Below, piece by piece: positions 1-8,080 of a stretch of DNA of 64,000 bases. The stretch is from an uncultured Dysgonomonas sp. Lineage in GTDB: Bacteria > Bacteroidota > Bacteroidia > Bacteroidales > Dysgonomonadaceae. The DNA is taken from positions 2,502,253-2,566,252 of the forward strand of contig NZ_LT599032.1 of assembly GCF_900079725.1 (NCBI RefSeq). The letters run 5' to 3'. The notes under the pieces were generated by a model, which saw only the letters and a program-made list of their open reading frames with translations, had not been told where the DNA came from and did no database searches. Both the position numbers and the translations under genes were made by a program. How positions within the stretch are numbered: position 1 is the first letter of the stretch; each line of letters opens with the position of its first letter.

Positions 1-340
1 GTCCTTCATAGAATGTTTCCATATCTTCTACCGAAAAACGTTTTGATAAACCTAACGAAACTGTCATCTGTTTAGGCTGACCGTTCATAGCATAAATATC
101 AGAAAAATTGACAATAGCCGACTTATATCCAAGATGTTTCAATGGCACATACATCAGGTCGAAATGAATACCTTCAAGTAAGAGATCAGTAGTTACCAAT
201 GTCTTTTTATTGCCATAAGACAAAACTGCGGCGTCATCCCCTACCCCTTTCTCAGAGCTGGTATTCTTAAGTTCAATATTTTTTGTCAGGTGATCGATAA
301 GACCAAATTCACCCAAGCTTGCTATTTCTGTTCGTTTCAT
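1..340 (-). CDS. thiL: Thiamine-monophosphate kinase ThiL (N-terminal part, runs off the left edge)
   Basis: ThiL phosphorylates thiamine phosphate to thiamine diphosphate with ATP, the last step of cofactor synthesis in the cytoplasm. Only the first 113 codons are in the window; the ATG lies at 338-340 on the minus strand and the frame is open to base 1. The translation shows LGEFGLIDHL at residues 9-18, the acidic GVGDDAAVL segment at 32-40 (Mg/ATP-binding aspartates of the PurM/AIR-synthase fold) and TTDLLLEGIHFD shortly after, all in the order found in ThiL. A Bacteroidetes -7 box (TACCTTTG, minus strand 364-371) sits just upstream and supports this start. The ATP-binding C-terminal half is not visible, so completeness cannot be judged. 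Confidence 0.9.
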   Translation of the reverse strand, partial: MKRTEIASLGEFGLIDHLTKNIELKNTSSEKGVGDDAAVLSYGNKKTLVTTDLLLEGIHFDLMYVPLKHLGYKSAIVNFSDIYAMNGQPKQMTVSLGLSKRFSVEDMETFYEG

Positions 341-363
341 TCCTTCAGATTTTGAATAATATA

Positions 364-371
364 CAAAGGTA
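364..371 (-). promoter_or_regulatory. Bacteroidetes -7 promoter box for thiL
   Basis: On the minus strand this reads TACCTTTG, an exact match to the primary-sigma -7 element TAnnTTTG of Bacteroidetes, 23 bases before the thiL ATG. A second CAAAGGTA lies in the repeat at 388-395. No clear -33 TTTG was identified. Confidence 0.55.
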
Positions 372-380
372 GATATATAA

Positions 381-400
381 AAGGTAACAAAGGTAACAAC
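381..400. repeat. GTAAC-rich dispersed intergenic repeat, copy 1a
   Basis: Reads AAGGTAACAAAGGTAACAAC, two direct GGTAACAA units followed by CATTTTCATTT. The same layout with small changes recurs at 25210-25236, and a related form at 503-540, 5314-5335 and 24881-25030. All copies are intergenic. The unit contains CAAAGGTA, the reverse complement of the -7 box TACCTTTG, so some copies may double as promoters. Confidence 0.55.
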
Positions 401-502
401 ATTTTCATTTTTTATATTCTGTTACTTTTGAGTCTTCCATCTATTATCTGAAAGACAAGATATCTTCATATATCCAATGCTCAGATCCACCTCAGCATTT
501 CT

Positions 503-540
503 AAAAAAGTAACAAAAGTAACACTTGTTACACATTTGCT
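503..540. repeat. GTAAC-rich dispersed intergenic repeat, copy 1b
   Basis: Two direct AAAAGTAAC units followed by a CTTGTTACACATTT segment. Nearly the same arrangement is found at 24881-24916, 24 kb away, with only a few substitutions. The repeat is non-coding and lies between thiL and the lipoprotein gene. Confidence 0.55.
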
Positions 541-681
541 TCATTGCTATTTTTTATAACTCCTTGCAATTAAAAAAGCGATTAATTAAGATATCATATA
601 CTATATAGATAAAATATCTTGCTCATTATCAATTTTTTTTTGAATTATATATTGAAGTCGTCCAGACCTTTTATTATCATA

Positions 682-809
682 TCTTTTTGTCATGCTGACG
701 ATAGGAAGCATCTCGTTTTTCGAGAGATATTTGGCTACACTTCGCTCCGCCGATTTTGACTCCGTCGATTTTCAATTCAATTCACTCTGTTCAAAATGAC
801 AAAGAGGAT
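682..809. repeat. Palindrome-ended REP/MITE-like element
   Basis: The left end reads TCTTTTTGTCATGCTGA and the right end AAAATGACAAAGAGGA; the termini TCTTTTTGTCAT and ATGACAAAGAGGA are inverted copies of each other. The interior carries further GAAGCATCTCG / CGAGAGATATT pairing and CTCCG blocks. The TCATGCTGA...GAAGCATC core resembles the TCATACTGA...GAAGTATC core of the hairpins at 9652-9710 and 10493-10545, so these look like diverged members of one family. No ORF is inside. Confidence 0.55.
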
Positions 810-900
810 ATTTGTTTCATAATGTTATCAGATTCAAAAAGTCTAGACGCCTTCATTAAAAAATAATGGCATTATAAGCAAATAGTATTGTTTATAATAT

Positions 901-908
901 TATCTTTG
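901..908 (+). promoter_or_regulatory. -7 promoter box for the lipoprotein gene
   Basis: TATCTTTG, an exact TAnnTTTG match, 34 bases upstream of the ATG at 943. Confidence 0.5.
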
Positions 909-942
909 TAAGAAATGTACGGTAACCGAAGAATGCCTTAAG

Positions 943-1734
943 ATGCCTAAAAGTCTGTCTCTATTTATTATTTTTATCTGCTTGCTTGCAGGATTTTCGT
1001 CATGCAGCGACGACGAAAACACCGAAGAACTTAAAGTTAGCCTGACCTCAGCCAAACTGAAGCTCGCCGAAAACCAAGTTATTGAAATTATCAGTGGGAA
1101 TGGTGAATACACGATTGTATCTGATAATAAAGATATTGTTGATGCTACAATCGAAGCTGGCAATATATACTTATCTCCTAAAAAACTAGGATCTGCAAAG
1201 CTAACCTTAAAAGATAAGCTCAATAAGGAGATAGTGATTGATATCACAGTCATAGACCGTTACCTTATACTTTTCACAAATCTGCGGGAAGCTATTGTTG
1301 TCGCTAACAGTGACAGAAAAGAAGAGATAGCAGACGATATATTGAAAAATGCTTTCCTGCCTAAAGCTTATGCCTACAAATTGATTGCTAATCAAGAGAA
1401 GGAGTTTTCCGTTCACCAAAATAGCAGCACTTCAACTGTAGCAAAAGGAACCTATTCATTCAATACCGATAATGGTCTCTATTATATGAAACTCTATTAT
1501 GATAATAATGAGTTTATATATGAGATCTCTTCTGAGGGCGATGCAGCAATGTTCTATCAATATTTCAATAGAGGAATAGGATACAACAAAACATCTGTTC
1601 CTGTGCAAAGACACATAAAACTGACTGAAGACCTGACTCAAAAATATAAAGAAAAATACCCTGATGCCGGAATAGAGTCTACCAAAATAGAAATAATAGC
1701 AACAATACACGAAAGGATATCTGCACTGGAGTAA
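943..1734 (+). CDS. Predicted surface lipoprotein, function unknown
   Basis: A 263-residue secreted lipoprotein of unknown role. A hydrophobic signal (residues 5-19) ends in the lipobox FSSC; the cysteine is followed by SDDEN, an acidic stretch like the export signal that sends Bacteroidetes lipoproteins to the outer face of the outer membrane. Residues about 30-100 resemble a short bacterial Ig-like (BIg2-type) domain: alternating beta-strands with SLTSAKLKLAENQ and a closing KEIVIDITVID. The C-terminal 160 residues match nothing I recognise. It has its own promoter box and a strong terminator, so it is probably transcribed alone. The Ig-like call is from pattern only. Confidence 0.75.
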   Translation: MPKSLSLFIIFICLLAGFSSCSDDENTEELKVSLTSAKLKLAENQVIEIISGNGEYTIVSDNKDIVDATIEAGNIYLSPKKLGSAKLTLKDKLNKEIVIDITVIDRYLILFTNLREAIVVANSDRKEEIADDILKNAFLPKAYAYKLIANQEKEFSVHQNSSTSTVAKGTYSFNTDNGLYYMKLYYDNNEFIYEISSEGDAAMFYQYFNRGIGYNKTSVPVQRHIKLTEDLTQKYKEKYPDAGIESTKIEIIATIHERISALE

Positions 1735-1764
1735 TAACTTCATTTTTTCCACATACTTCTTCAT

Positions 1765-1800
1765 GGGTTGCCATAGTTTTTATGGCAGCCCTCTTTTTTG
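1765..1800 (+). terminator. Rho-independent terminator after the lipoprotein gene
   Basis: Stem GGGTTGCCATA / TATGGCAGCCC (one G-T wobble) with a GTTTT loop, followed by TCTTTTTTG. It lies 30 bases after the stop codon. Confidence 0.85.
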
Positions 1801-1843
1801 ATAAAAAATATCTATATTTACCATCGCAAAATAGTATTCATGC

Positions 1844-2578
1844 ATGGAAAGGGATAAAAAAGAAAGGAGATCGCGGCGCACCAACATCGTTTTGGAGAAA
1901 GATATTATGGAGGCTGCAAAGTCAGTGATAGAAGAAGAAGGTTTTGCAAAAACTACACTTTCGGCTATAATACAGAAAGCAAATATAGAACCGAATGTCT
2001 TTTACAAACGGTTCGAAAACCTGGAAAACCTATTCGAGCAGTTCACCCGGAAACATGATTACTGGATAAGCGATATTATGGATATGCAATCCGAAAAAGA
2101 CGATTATATGGAATATTCATATAACCTCATGGCCGGAGTTGTAGAATCGTTATACGACAACAAGAGTATGCAGCAAATACTTATCTGGGATATCTCGGTG
2201 GATAATCCCATCACACGGGAATCTGCTATGGCCAGAGAAACAACCTCACAAAAGCTCATAGACAAATACAACGATATATTTAAAAATTCGGGCTTCAACT
2301 TCGACGTATTCAGTGCACTTGTTATCGGAGGTATTTATTACCTTGTTCTCCGGCGTCACCGGGGTTCCTTTTGCGGAGTGGATTTTTCTACCGAGGAAGG
2401 ACGGGAGAAGCTGCTGAATACAATAAAAAGCCTTATCATAAAAATATACAATTCATTGGAGGAAGATATGAAGGTAGCTAAGATAGTTTCCAATATGAAG
2501 GAGGAAGGTCTAGACAATCAGACAATTGCGAAATATACAGGGTTAACTTCTGATGAAATATCAAGAATCGCTAAGTAA
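1844..2578 (+). CDS. TetR/AcrR-family transcriptional regulator with an extra C-terminal HTH-like tail
   Basis: A one-component repressor candidate of 244 residues. Residues 14-60 are the TetR DNA-binding domain: an alpha-helical segment beginning IVLEKDIMEAAKSVI, then the HTH KTTLSAIIQKANI and PNVFYKRFENLENLF. The middle is a helical ligand-binding domain with no assignable effector. After residue 212 comes KIVSNMKEEGLDNQTIAKYT and GLTSDEISRI, a small helix-turn-helix tail that typical TetR proteins lack. It lies 60 bases upstream of an MFS efflux gene on the same strand, so control of that pump is the natural inference. The start has an upstream in-frame context consistent with ATG at 1844. 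Confidence 0.85.
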   Translation: MERDKKERRSRRTNIVLEKDIMEAAKSVIEEEGFAKTTLSAIIQKANIEPNVFYKRFENLENLFEQFTRKHDYWISDIMDMQSEKDDYMEYSYNLMAGVVESLYDNKSMQQILIWDISVDNPITRESAMARETTSQKLIDKYNDIFKNSGFNFDVFSALVIGGIYYLVLRRHRGSFCGVDFSTEEGREKLLNTIKSLIIKIYNSLEEDMKVAKIVSNMKEEGLDNQTIAKYTGLTSDEISRIAK

Positions 2579-2595
2579 CTCCTAAATATTAATCT

Positions 2596-2603
2596 TACCT
2601 TTG
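2596..2603 (+). promoter_or_regulatory. -7 promoter box for the MFS gene
   Basis: TACCTTTG, exact TAnnTTTG, 36 bases upstream of the MFS start codon, so the transporter has its own promoter besides any read-through from the TetR gene. Confidence 0.5.
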
Positions 2604-2638
2604 GCGACTTAATTTTACATTCTTCAATTCGGTTTATA

Positions 2639-3841
2639 ATGAAAACAACTACCCAGACCGGAACGGCCTTCACCATCCTTTCGCTTTTGGCAGTATGTCA
2701 CATGCTCAACGATATGCTCCAGTCTATCATTTCAGCGGTATACCCTTTACTGAAAGATTCACTGTTGCTGAATTTTACACAGATAGGACTGATAACATTA
2801 GTATTTCAGCTATCATCATCTTTGTTTCAGCCCGTTGTTGGCCTCATCACTGATAAGAAACCACAGCCCTATTCCCTGCCCATCGGTATGACATTTACCA
2901 TGATAGGAATACTGTCCCTGTCGCTTGCCAACGATTTCATACATGTACTGATTGCCGTATTCCTCACCGGACTCGGCTCTTCTATATTCCATCCCGAAGC
3001 TTCCCGGCTTGCCTATATGGCTTCGGGCGGAAAACACGGGCTGGCGCAATCCCTGTTTCAGGTAGGAGGAAATTTCGGTTCATCTGTAGGCCCTTTACTG
3101 GCATTGTGGATAATAACTCCATACGGACAACGGAATATCGGGTGGCTATCTATCATCGCGCTTGTTTCTATCGGGGTAATGCTTGTTATCAGCAAATGGT
3201 ACAAAGCCAACCTGTACAGGCTGAAACCCACACCTAAAACAGATGGAAGCACTCCGGAAAAAACTTCCGGCTATTCTACCCGGAAAGTAGCCTTTGCCAT
3301 CTCTATACTACTCATACTTATCTTCTCCAAATATGTATATATGGCAAGCCTCAGCAGCTATTATATGTTTTACCTGATAGACAAATTCAGTGTATCGGTC
3401 CATGATGCACAGCTATACCTGTTTGCATTCTTGTTTGCCGTGGCACTGGGTACTATCATAGGAGGGCCTGTAGGCGACCGCATCGGACGTAAATATGTAA
3501 TCTGGGCATCTATCCTCGGCACTGCGCCGTTCGCCCTTATTATGCCGCATGTAGGCCTTATGTGGACATGTATATTAAGTATCTTTATCGGATTGATATT
3601 ATCCTCGGCCTTCTCAGCTATTCTGGTCTATGCGCAGGAACTTGTTCCAGGTAAAGTGGGCCTGATAGGCGGCCTGTTCTTTGGGCTGGCATTCGGTATT
3701 GCGGGAGTAGCGTCTGCCATACTGGGCAAGGTAGCTGACGAAACAAGCATACAGCATGTATATGATATTTGTGCATACCTGCCGTTGATAGGATTAGTCG
3801 CAGCTTTTTTGCCTAATACAAAAAAAACGGAAAAAGCCTAG
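2639..3841 (+). CDS. MFS efflux transporter, fosmidomycin-resistance (Fsr) family
   Basis: Inner-membrane major-facilitator drug/proton antiporter of 400 residues with about 12 hydrophobic segments. The N-terminus (CHMLNDMLQSIISAVYPLL), the motif-A-like VVGLITDKKPQP after TM2, the GLGSSIFHPEASRLA segment and FQVGGNFGSSVGPLLA are characteristic of the Fsr branch. A second motif-A copy (GPVGDRIGRKYV) opens the C-terminal half. Substrate is unknown; family members export fosmidomycin or other small toxic compounds. The gene follows a TetR regulator by 60 bases, the usual regulator/pump arrangement. Length is normal and no key part is missing. Confidence 0.9.
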   Translation: MKTTTQTGTAFTILSLLAVCHMLNDMLQSIISAVYPLLKDSLLLNFTQIGLITLVFQLSSSLFQPVVGLITDKKPQPYSLPIGMTFTMIGILSLSLANDFIHVLIAVFLTGLGSSIFHPEASRLAYMASGGKHGLAQSLFQVGGNFGSSVGPLLALWIITPYGQRNIGWLSIIALVSIGVMLVISKWYKANLYRLKPTPKTDGSTPEKTSGYSTRKVAFAISILLILIFSKYVYMASLSSYYMFYLIDKFSVSVHDAQLYLFAFLFAVALGTIIGGPVGDRIGRKYVIWASILGTAPFALIMPHVGLMWTCILSIFIGLILSSAFSAILVYAQELVPGKVGLIGGLFFGLAFGIAGVASAILGKVADETSIQHVYDICAYLPLIGLVAAFLPNTKKTEKA

Positions 3842-3879
3842 AGCGAGTTTAAATTTTATAACTTATACAAGCAGACCTC

Positions 3880-5295
3880 TTAATACTTGAGATTCTTGAA
3901 CAAAGTTCGAGCTTCCCTAGCCTTATTGAGATAAGCAAGCAACATATCGCGGTCGAAATAAGCCGATGACTGAGGGGTATAAATAAGCTCAAATAATGAA
4001 AGTAGTTCCTTGTCTGTAAACTGGTCGAGTATGATATTGAATTCGACCTCATCTCCCAGTTCGAAATATAGCAGGGCTAAACGTTGCTTCACCGCCAGAT
4101 TGGTAGGATCGAGTTCGAGCAGCTTCTCTGTATAAAAAGCAGCCTGCTGATAATCTTCTTCCTTTATATATACCATAGCCAGTCTATCCAGTAACTGGAA
4201 GTTTTCTTTATTCTGGGAGTAAATACTTAGGTAATAAAGTTCGGCTTCTTTATACTCCTCACGCAGAAACTCAACCTCTCCGGCAACCATATTCAGATCC
4301 AGCGAATAAGGATTATCCTTTAATCCCGTTTCAACTATTGCCAATGTCTTCTGATAATCTCCCTTTCCCAGATAAAGGTAAGCCCGTTTGGATAGTAATT
4401 CGGTGGTCTCACCCTCTATATCTTCATATTTCTGTAAGCAGGCCAATGCTTCATCATACATTTCCAACGATTCATAGCATTCTGCAAGCAGGAAATGGAT
4501 GGAAGTATCATCCGGATCGGAAAGCAACAAGTCGTTGAATATCTCGATAGCCTCCCCTACTCTGTCTACCAGAGACAAACAGTGAGCCTTCAATTTCAGT
4601 ACATTGCTATCTGCATCATTAATAGTAAGCGCAAAATCGAAAGCATCGATAGCCTTTTCGAATTGCTCCTTCAGAGAGTATAGTTTTCCGAGGCTTACCC
4701 AGGCTTCGTAGGTGTATGGTTCTATATCGAGTATCTTATTTGTAGCATCTATGGCTGCCTCAAAGTCTCCCAGCATCTCATGGGCATAAGCCAGGTCAGA
4801 CAGCACTTCTATATTTTCTGGATTGTACTTCAGGCTTTCCTGCAGATACAACACGGCTTCTTTAAAACAATCGGCCTCTACGTGAAGAAATCCGAGTTCG
4901 GCAAGCATATTATCCAGCGGTTCGTCTTCTTCTTTCTCGAGCAACTCCTCCGACAGCGCAAAGGCATCCTGATACTGCTCCAGTTGCAAATAACACTCGA
5001 TCTTTAACAGATAAAGGTCAAAATCATATTCGGATGAAGAATCCAGAAGCTCCAGAGCCAACTCGTATTCACCATCATAAACAGCCAGCTTTGCCTTCTT
5101 TATAAGCAAAGGAGTATTGCCCGGATGTATAGCCAGTCCGGCATTTATTATTTCGCGGGCGGTATCCAGTTCCTCTATAGAATCGAAGTATTCGGCCAGA
5201 TCGCTGAATTCGTCCGCATCGAAATAGGGGTTTTTACCCGATTCATGGGCTTGCTGATATCGTTTTACAAGTGATGATATATCTTTATCCGGCAT
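3880..5295 (-). CDS. Tetratricopeptide-repeat protein
   Basis: A 471-residue soluble protein built almost wholly of TPR helices, with no signal peptide. Repeats of about 34 residues with the W/L-G-Y-A-P pattern run from residue 25 to about 440 (for example AEYFDSIEELDTAREIINAG, AYAHEMLGDFEAAIDATNKI, LGKLYSLKEQFEKAIDAFDF). It is strongly acidic. Such proteins act as protein-protein scaffolds; no catalytic domain is present and no partner is indicated. Bacteroidales genomes carry a similar housekeeping TPR protein, but I cannot name a function. A -7 box at 5323-5330 on the minus strand supports the start. It is convergent with the MFS gene, 38 bases apart. Confidence 0.85.
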   Translation of the reverse strand: MPDKDISSLVKRYQQAHESGKNPYFDADEFSDLAEYFDSIEELDTAREIINAGLAIHPGNTPLLIKKAKLAVYDGEYELALELLDSSSEYDFDLYLLKIECYLQLEQYQDAFALSEELLEKEEDEPLDNMLAELGFLHVEADCFKEAVLYLQESLKYNPENIEVLSDLAYAHEMLGDFEAAIDATNKILDIEPYTYEAWVSLGKLYSLKEQFEKAIDAFDFALTINDADSNVLKLKAHCLSLVDRVGEAIEIFNDLLLSDPDDTSIHFLLAECYESLEMYDEALACLQKYEDIEGETTELLSKRAYLYLGKGDYQKTLAIVETGLKDNPYSLDLNMVAGEVEFLREEYKEAELYYLSIYSQNKENFQLLDRLAMVYIKEEDYQQAAFYTEKLLELDPTNLAVKQRLALLYFELGDEVEFNIILDQFTDKELLSLFELIYTPQSSAYFDRDMLLAYLNKAREARTLFKNLKY

Positions 5296-5313
5296 TCGGT
5301 GTTGTTTTAATCT

Positions 5314-5335
5314 TAAAAGGTTACAAAGGTAACAC
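5314..5335 (-). promoter_or_regulatory. Promoter box inside a GTAAC-repeat copy, TPR gene
   Basis: On the minus strand the segment contains TACCTTTG (5323-5330), 28 bases upstream of the TPR start. It sits inside AAAAGGTTACAAAGGTAACAC, whose GGTTACAAAGGTAAC form is a member of the dispersed GTAAC repeat seen at 381-400 and 25210-25236. Confidence 0.5.
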
Positions 5336-5403
5336 TATATCAGTTAGTAGCCAACAGCTTTGGCTTCTATACTCAAAAGGAAACATTAGGGACGACTATT
5401 AAA

Positions 5404-5985
5404 TCAGAACATCCTCTTCTCCGTATATGTTTCAAATATAATTTCAAATTCTTTCTGAGTGATAATATCCTTTTCTTTAAGATATTTCAATCTGTTCAAA
5501 AGGTCTTCTTTCGTGATATCCTCATTCATATCTATATATCTGTCCAATTGATATTTCTTTGCAGTTTTCACTACTTCATCTATAAACTCGGTCACTTCCT
5601 TTTCGTCTGGTTTGTTGCGATAAAAAGAAATATTACGATAACCTTCAAGTATCACATCATCCTGCATCGGATGCAAAAGTCCAAGAATTGCAACTATCCA
5701 GAAACCTCCGCATGCAATTACTGTCGATTTCATATCTAACGTTTCGGGATTATTGATAATAAAATACATCGCAATAATAAAAAAGGGCGCAACGATAAAG
5801 AAATACCAGATAAGCTTTGCAAATATATTACTATCTGCCTGATAACTCTTTTTAAAACCGATTTCTTCAATCGGTATCTCGTAACGGTTCAGCTTTCCTC
5901 CCTCTTTTGTTTCTACTTCAATACGATTTGGGTGCAGCCTGAACTTGCGGTAATCCAAAACTTTCCGTTGATAAAATTCTTTCAT
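5404..5985 (-). CDS. Two-TM membrane protein with a C-terminal SHOCT-like module
   Basis: A 193-residue protein of unknown function. Residues 1-50 form a basic/acidic cytoplasmic segment with beta-like character (FRLHPNRIEVETKEGGKLN), followed by two membrane spans at about 57-78 and 88-104. After a cytoplasmic stretch (about 105-155), residues 155-185 read ITKEDLLNRLKYLKEKDIIT and then QKEFEIIFE, the short helix-turn-helix layout of SHOCT modules, which are found at ends of many small bacterial membrane proteins. The gene stands alone between the TPR gene and glnS. The SHOCT assignment is by eye and the cellular role is open. Confidence 0.7.
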   Translation of the reverse strand: MKEFYQRKVLDYRKFRLHPNRIEVETKEGGKLNRYEIPIEEIGFKKSYQADSNIFAKLIWYFFIVAPFFIIAMYFIINNPETLDMKSTVIACGGFWIVAILGLLHPMQDDVILEGYRNISFYRNKPDEKEVTEFIDEVVKTAKKYQLDRYIDMNEDITKEDLLNRLKYLKEKDIITQKEFEIIFETYTEKRMF

Positions 5986-6094
5986 ATTATCTTCTTACAA
6001 GTATAACAGCATCTTCTGAAAAACGATTGCGCCCCTTACGTTAATTATCATTATTAAACGTAAAGAACGCAATCTTAAATATAGATAAAGTTTT

Positions 6095-7789
6095 TTATTT
6101 ATCTTTTGCTTTTGCCCACGAATCTTTAAGCGATACGGTACGGTTGAATACCATATTGTTATCAGTAGTATCTTTGTCTACACAGAAATAGCCTGTACGC
6201 TGAAACTGGAACTTATCTCCCACTTTGGCCTCTTTCAGATATGATTCCATCTTGCACCCTGTAAGAACACGAAGCGAATCGGGGTTCAGCAGTTCGGTCA
6301 GATCCCGTCCATCATCGGCCGGATTCTCTACTATGAACAAACGATCATAAAGACGTACTTCGGCATCGAAACAATCTTCGGTAGATACCCAATGGATAGT
6401 CCCTTTCACTTTTCGTCCGCTCTCGGGCATACCACTTTTGGTCTGTGGATCGTATTCGGCATATACCTCTGTCACATTTCCGTCTTCATCTTTCTTACAG
6501 CCTGTGCATTTTACTATATATGCATTTTTGAGGCGAACCTCATTGCCCGGTGTCAGGCGGAAATACTTTTTAGGAGCATCTTCCATAAAATCGTCCCTTT
6601 CGATAAACAATTCACGGGAGAAGAGTATATTATGGCTTCCTGCCGTTTCATCCTCCGGATTGTTTTGAGCATCCATTACTTCGGTCTGCCCCTCAGGATA
6701 ATTTGTTATAACCAGTTTCACAGGGTCTAGTACAGCCGATACGCGGGTCGATTTTTTATTCAGGTCTTCACGTACCGCATATTCCAAAAGGCTTATATCG
6801 TTTATCCCGTCGTATTTGGTATAGCCTATACGGTCTATCAGGTTGTGAATAGACTCGGGAGTGTATCCCCTGCGACGGAATCCGACAAGAGTAGGCATGC
6901 GCGGGTCGTCCCAGCCGGTAAGTATTTTTTCTTCCACCATACGTCTCAGATTACGTTTACTAAGCAGGGTATAGGTAAACTGCAACTTGTTGAATTCATA
7001 CTGACGCGGGCGGTATGTATCGGTAGCAAGCTGATCGATAAACCAGTCGTATAGGGGACGGTGTACCTCAAACTCAAGGGTACAGATAGAATGCGTCACC
7101 CCTTCGAAATAGTCACATTGCCCATGTGCGAAATCGTACATCGGATAGGCCTGCCATGTGGTTCCCGTACGGTGATGCGGGTGCTTGATGATACGATATA
7201 TGATGGGGTCACGAAAATGCATATTCGACGAGGCCATATCTATCTTGGCACGAAGCACCATACTCCCCTCCTCGAATACTCCTTCATTCATCTTGTGGAA
7301 CAAATCGAGGCTTTCTTCGATAGGGCGGTCACGATAAGGGCTGTTAACTCCCGGTTGCGTAGGGGTCCCCTTCTGTCTGGCTATTTCTTCCGCCGATTGT
7401 TCGTCAATATAGGCTTTGCCTTCTTTTATCAGTTGTACGGCAAAATCCCATAATTTACCAAAATAGTCGGATGCATAGTAAACATTAGGCCATTCGTAAC
7501 CCAGCCATTTTATATCCTCCATAATGGAATCTACATACTCCACATCTTCCTTTACAGGATTGGTATCATCGAAACGAAGGTTGCAAACGCCTCCATATTC
7601 TTTGGCAATGCCGAAATCTATACAGATGGCTTTTGCATGACCAATATGCAGATAACCGTTCGGTTCGGGTGGGAAACGGGTCTGGACACGGCCGTCGTTT
7701 TTACCTGTAGCCAAGTCGTTTTCCACTGCCGCCTCTATAAAATTGAGGCTCTTTTTCGGTTCTTCTGCATTTAATATATTCTCAGACAT
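6095..7789 (-). CDS. glnS: Glutamine--tRNA ligase
   Basis: Cytoplasmic class I aminoacyl-tRNA synthetase that charges tRNA-Gln with glutamine. The 564-residue protein has the HIGH motif in PEPNGYLHIGHAKAI (HIGH at residues 48-51), the PYRDRPIEESLDLF region of the acceptor-binding domain, the KMSKS-like LLSKRNLRRM near residue 285, and the two anticodon-binding beta-barrels after about residue 340. Length matches bacterial GlnRS. Presence of GlnRS, rather than only the GluRS/GatCAB route, is usual in Bacteroidetes. It precedes a small lipoprotein gene that ends 30 bases upstream of its start codon and could be co-transcribed. Confidence 0.97.
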   Translation of the reverse strand: MSENILNAEEPKKSLNFIEAAVENDLATGKNDGRVQTRFPPEPNGYLHIGHAKAICIDFGIAKEYGGVCNLRFDDTNPVKEDVEYVDSIMEDIKWLGYEWPNVYYASDYFGKLWDFAVQLIKEGKAYIDEQSAEEIARQKGTPTQPGVNSPYRDRPIEESLDLFHKMNEGVFEEGSMVLRAKIDMASSNMHFRDPIIYRIIKHPHHRTGTTWQAYPMYDFAHGQCDYFEGVTHSICTLEFEVHRPLYDWFIDQLATDTYRPRQYEFNKLQFTYTLLSKRNLRRMVEEKILTGWDDPRMPTLVGFRRRGYTPESIHNLIDRIGYTKYDGINDISLLEYAVREDLNKKSTRVSAVLDPVKLVITNYPEGQTEVMDAQNNPEDETAGSHNILFSRELFIERDDFMEDAPKKYFRLTPGNEVRLKNAYIVKCTGCKKDEDGNVTEVYAEYDPQTKSGMPESGRKVKGTIHWVSTEDCFDAEVRLYDRLFIVENPADDGRDLTELLNPDSLRVLTGCKMESYLKEAKVGDKFQFQRTGYFCVDKDTTDNNMVFNRTVSLKDSWAKAKDK

Positions 7790-7819
7790 ACAGTTAGATA
7801 TATGTTAATTTTATTATTA

Positions 7820-8080
7820 TCAATTGTTTTGAACTTCACCATGCATATAGGTATTGTATGCACTTTGAAACTCGTCATATTTTTCTGTTCCTTTATAACG
7901 GGATAAAATCTCCTGCGATTCTTTATATGCCCTTTCGGCTTCTTCCAAATCACCTTCTTTTACATATTCTATCGATTCTTTATTCAATTGAGCCGCTTTC
8001 TTGGCATCGCTGTCCAGAGAGGAGCAGGCTGTGAATAAAATAACGAGAGAGATAAAAGTCAGTAAAAATGCAAGTTTCAT
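7820..8080 (-). CDS. Small lipoprotein, unknown function
   Basis: An 86-residue predicted lipoprotein. The hydrophobic signal (residues 3-17) ends in the lipobox LFTAC with Cys19, followed by SSLDSDAKKA. The remaining 65 residues are a charged amphipathic helix pair (QLNKESIEYVKEGDLEEAER), TPR-like in spacing but too short to be a TPR domain. No enzyme or transport motif is visible. It lies just upstream of glnS on the same strand, so transcription into glnS is possible. No function can be assigned. Confidence 0.75.
   Translation of the reverse strand: MKLAFLLTFISLVILFTACSSLDSDAKKAAQLNKESIEYVKEGDLEEAERAYKESQEILSRYKGTEKYDEFQSAYNTYMHGEVQNN

Larger units (their letters stand above)
341..942. 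other. Gene-free region with repeats and two divergent promoters
   Basis: About 600 bases without a credible gene between thiL (leftward) and a lipoprotein gene (rightward). It holds the thiL promoter box, two copies of a GTAAC-rich dispersed repeat (381-400 and 503-540), a 128-base element with inverted ends (682-809), and the -7 box of the next gene at 901-908. The stretch 541-680 is very AT-rich and I see nothing specific in it. Confidence 0.7.
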
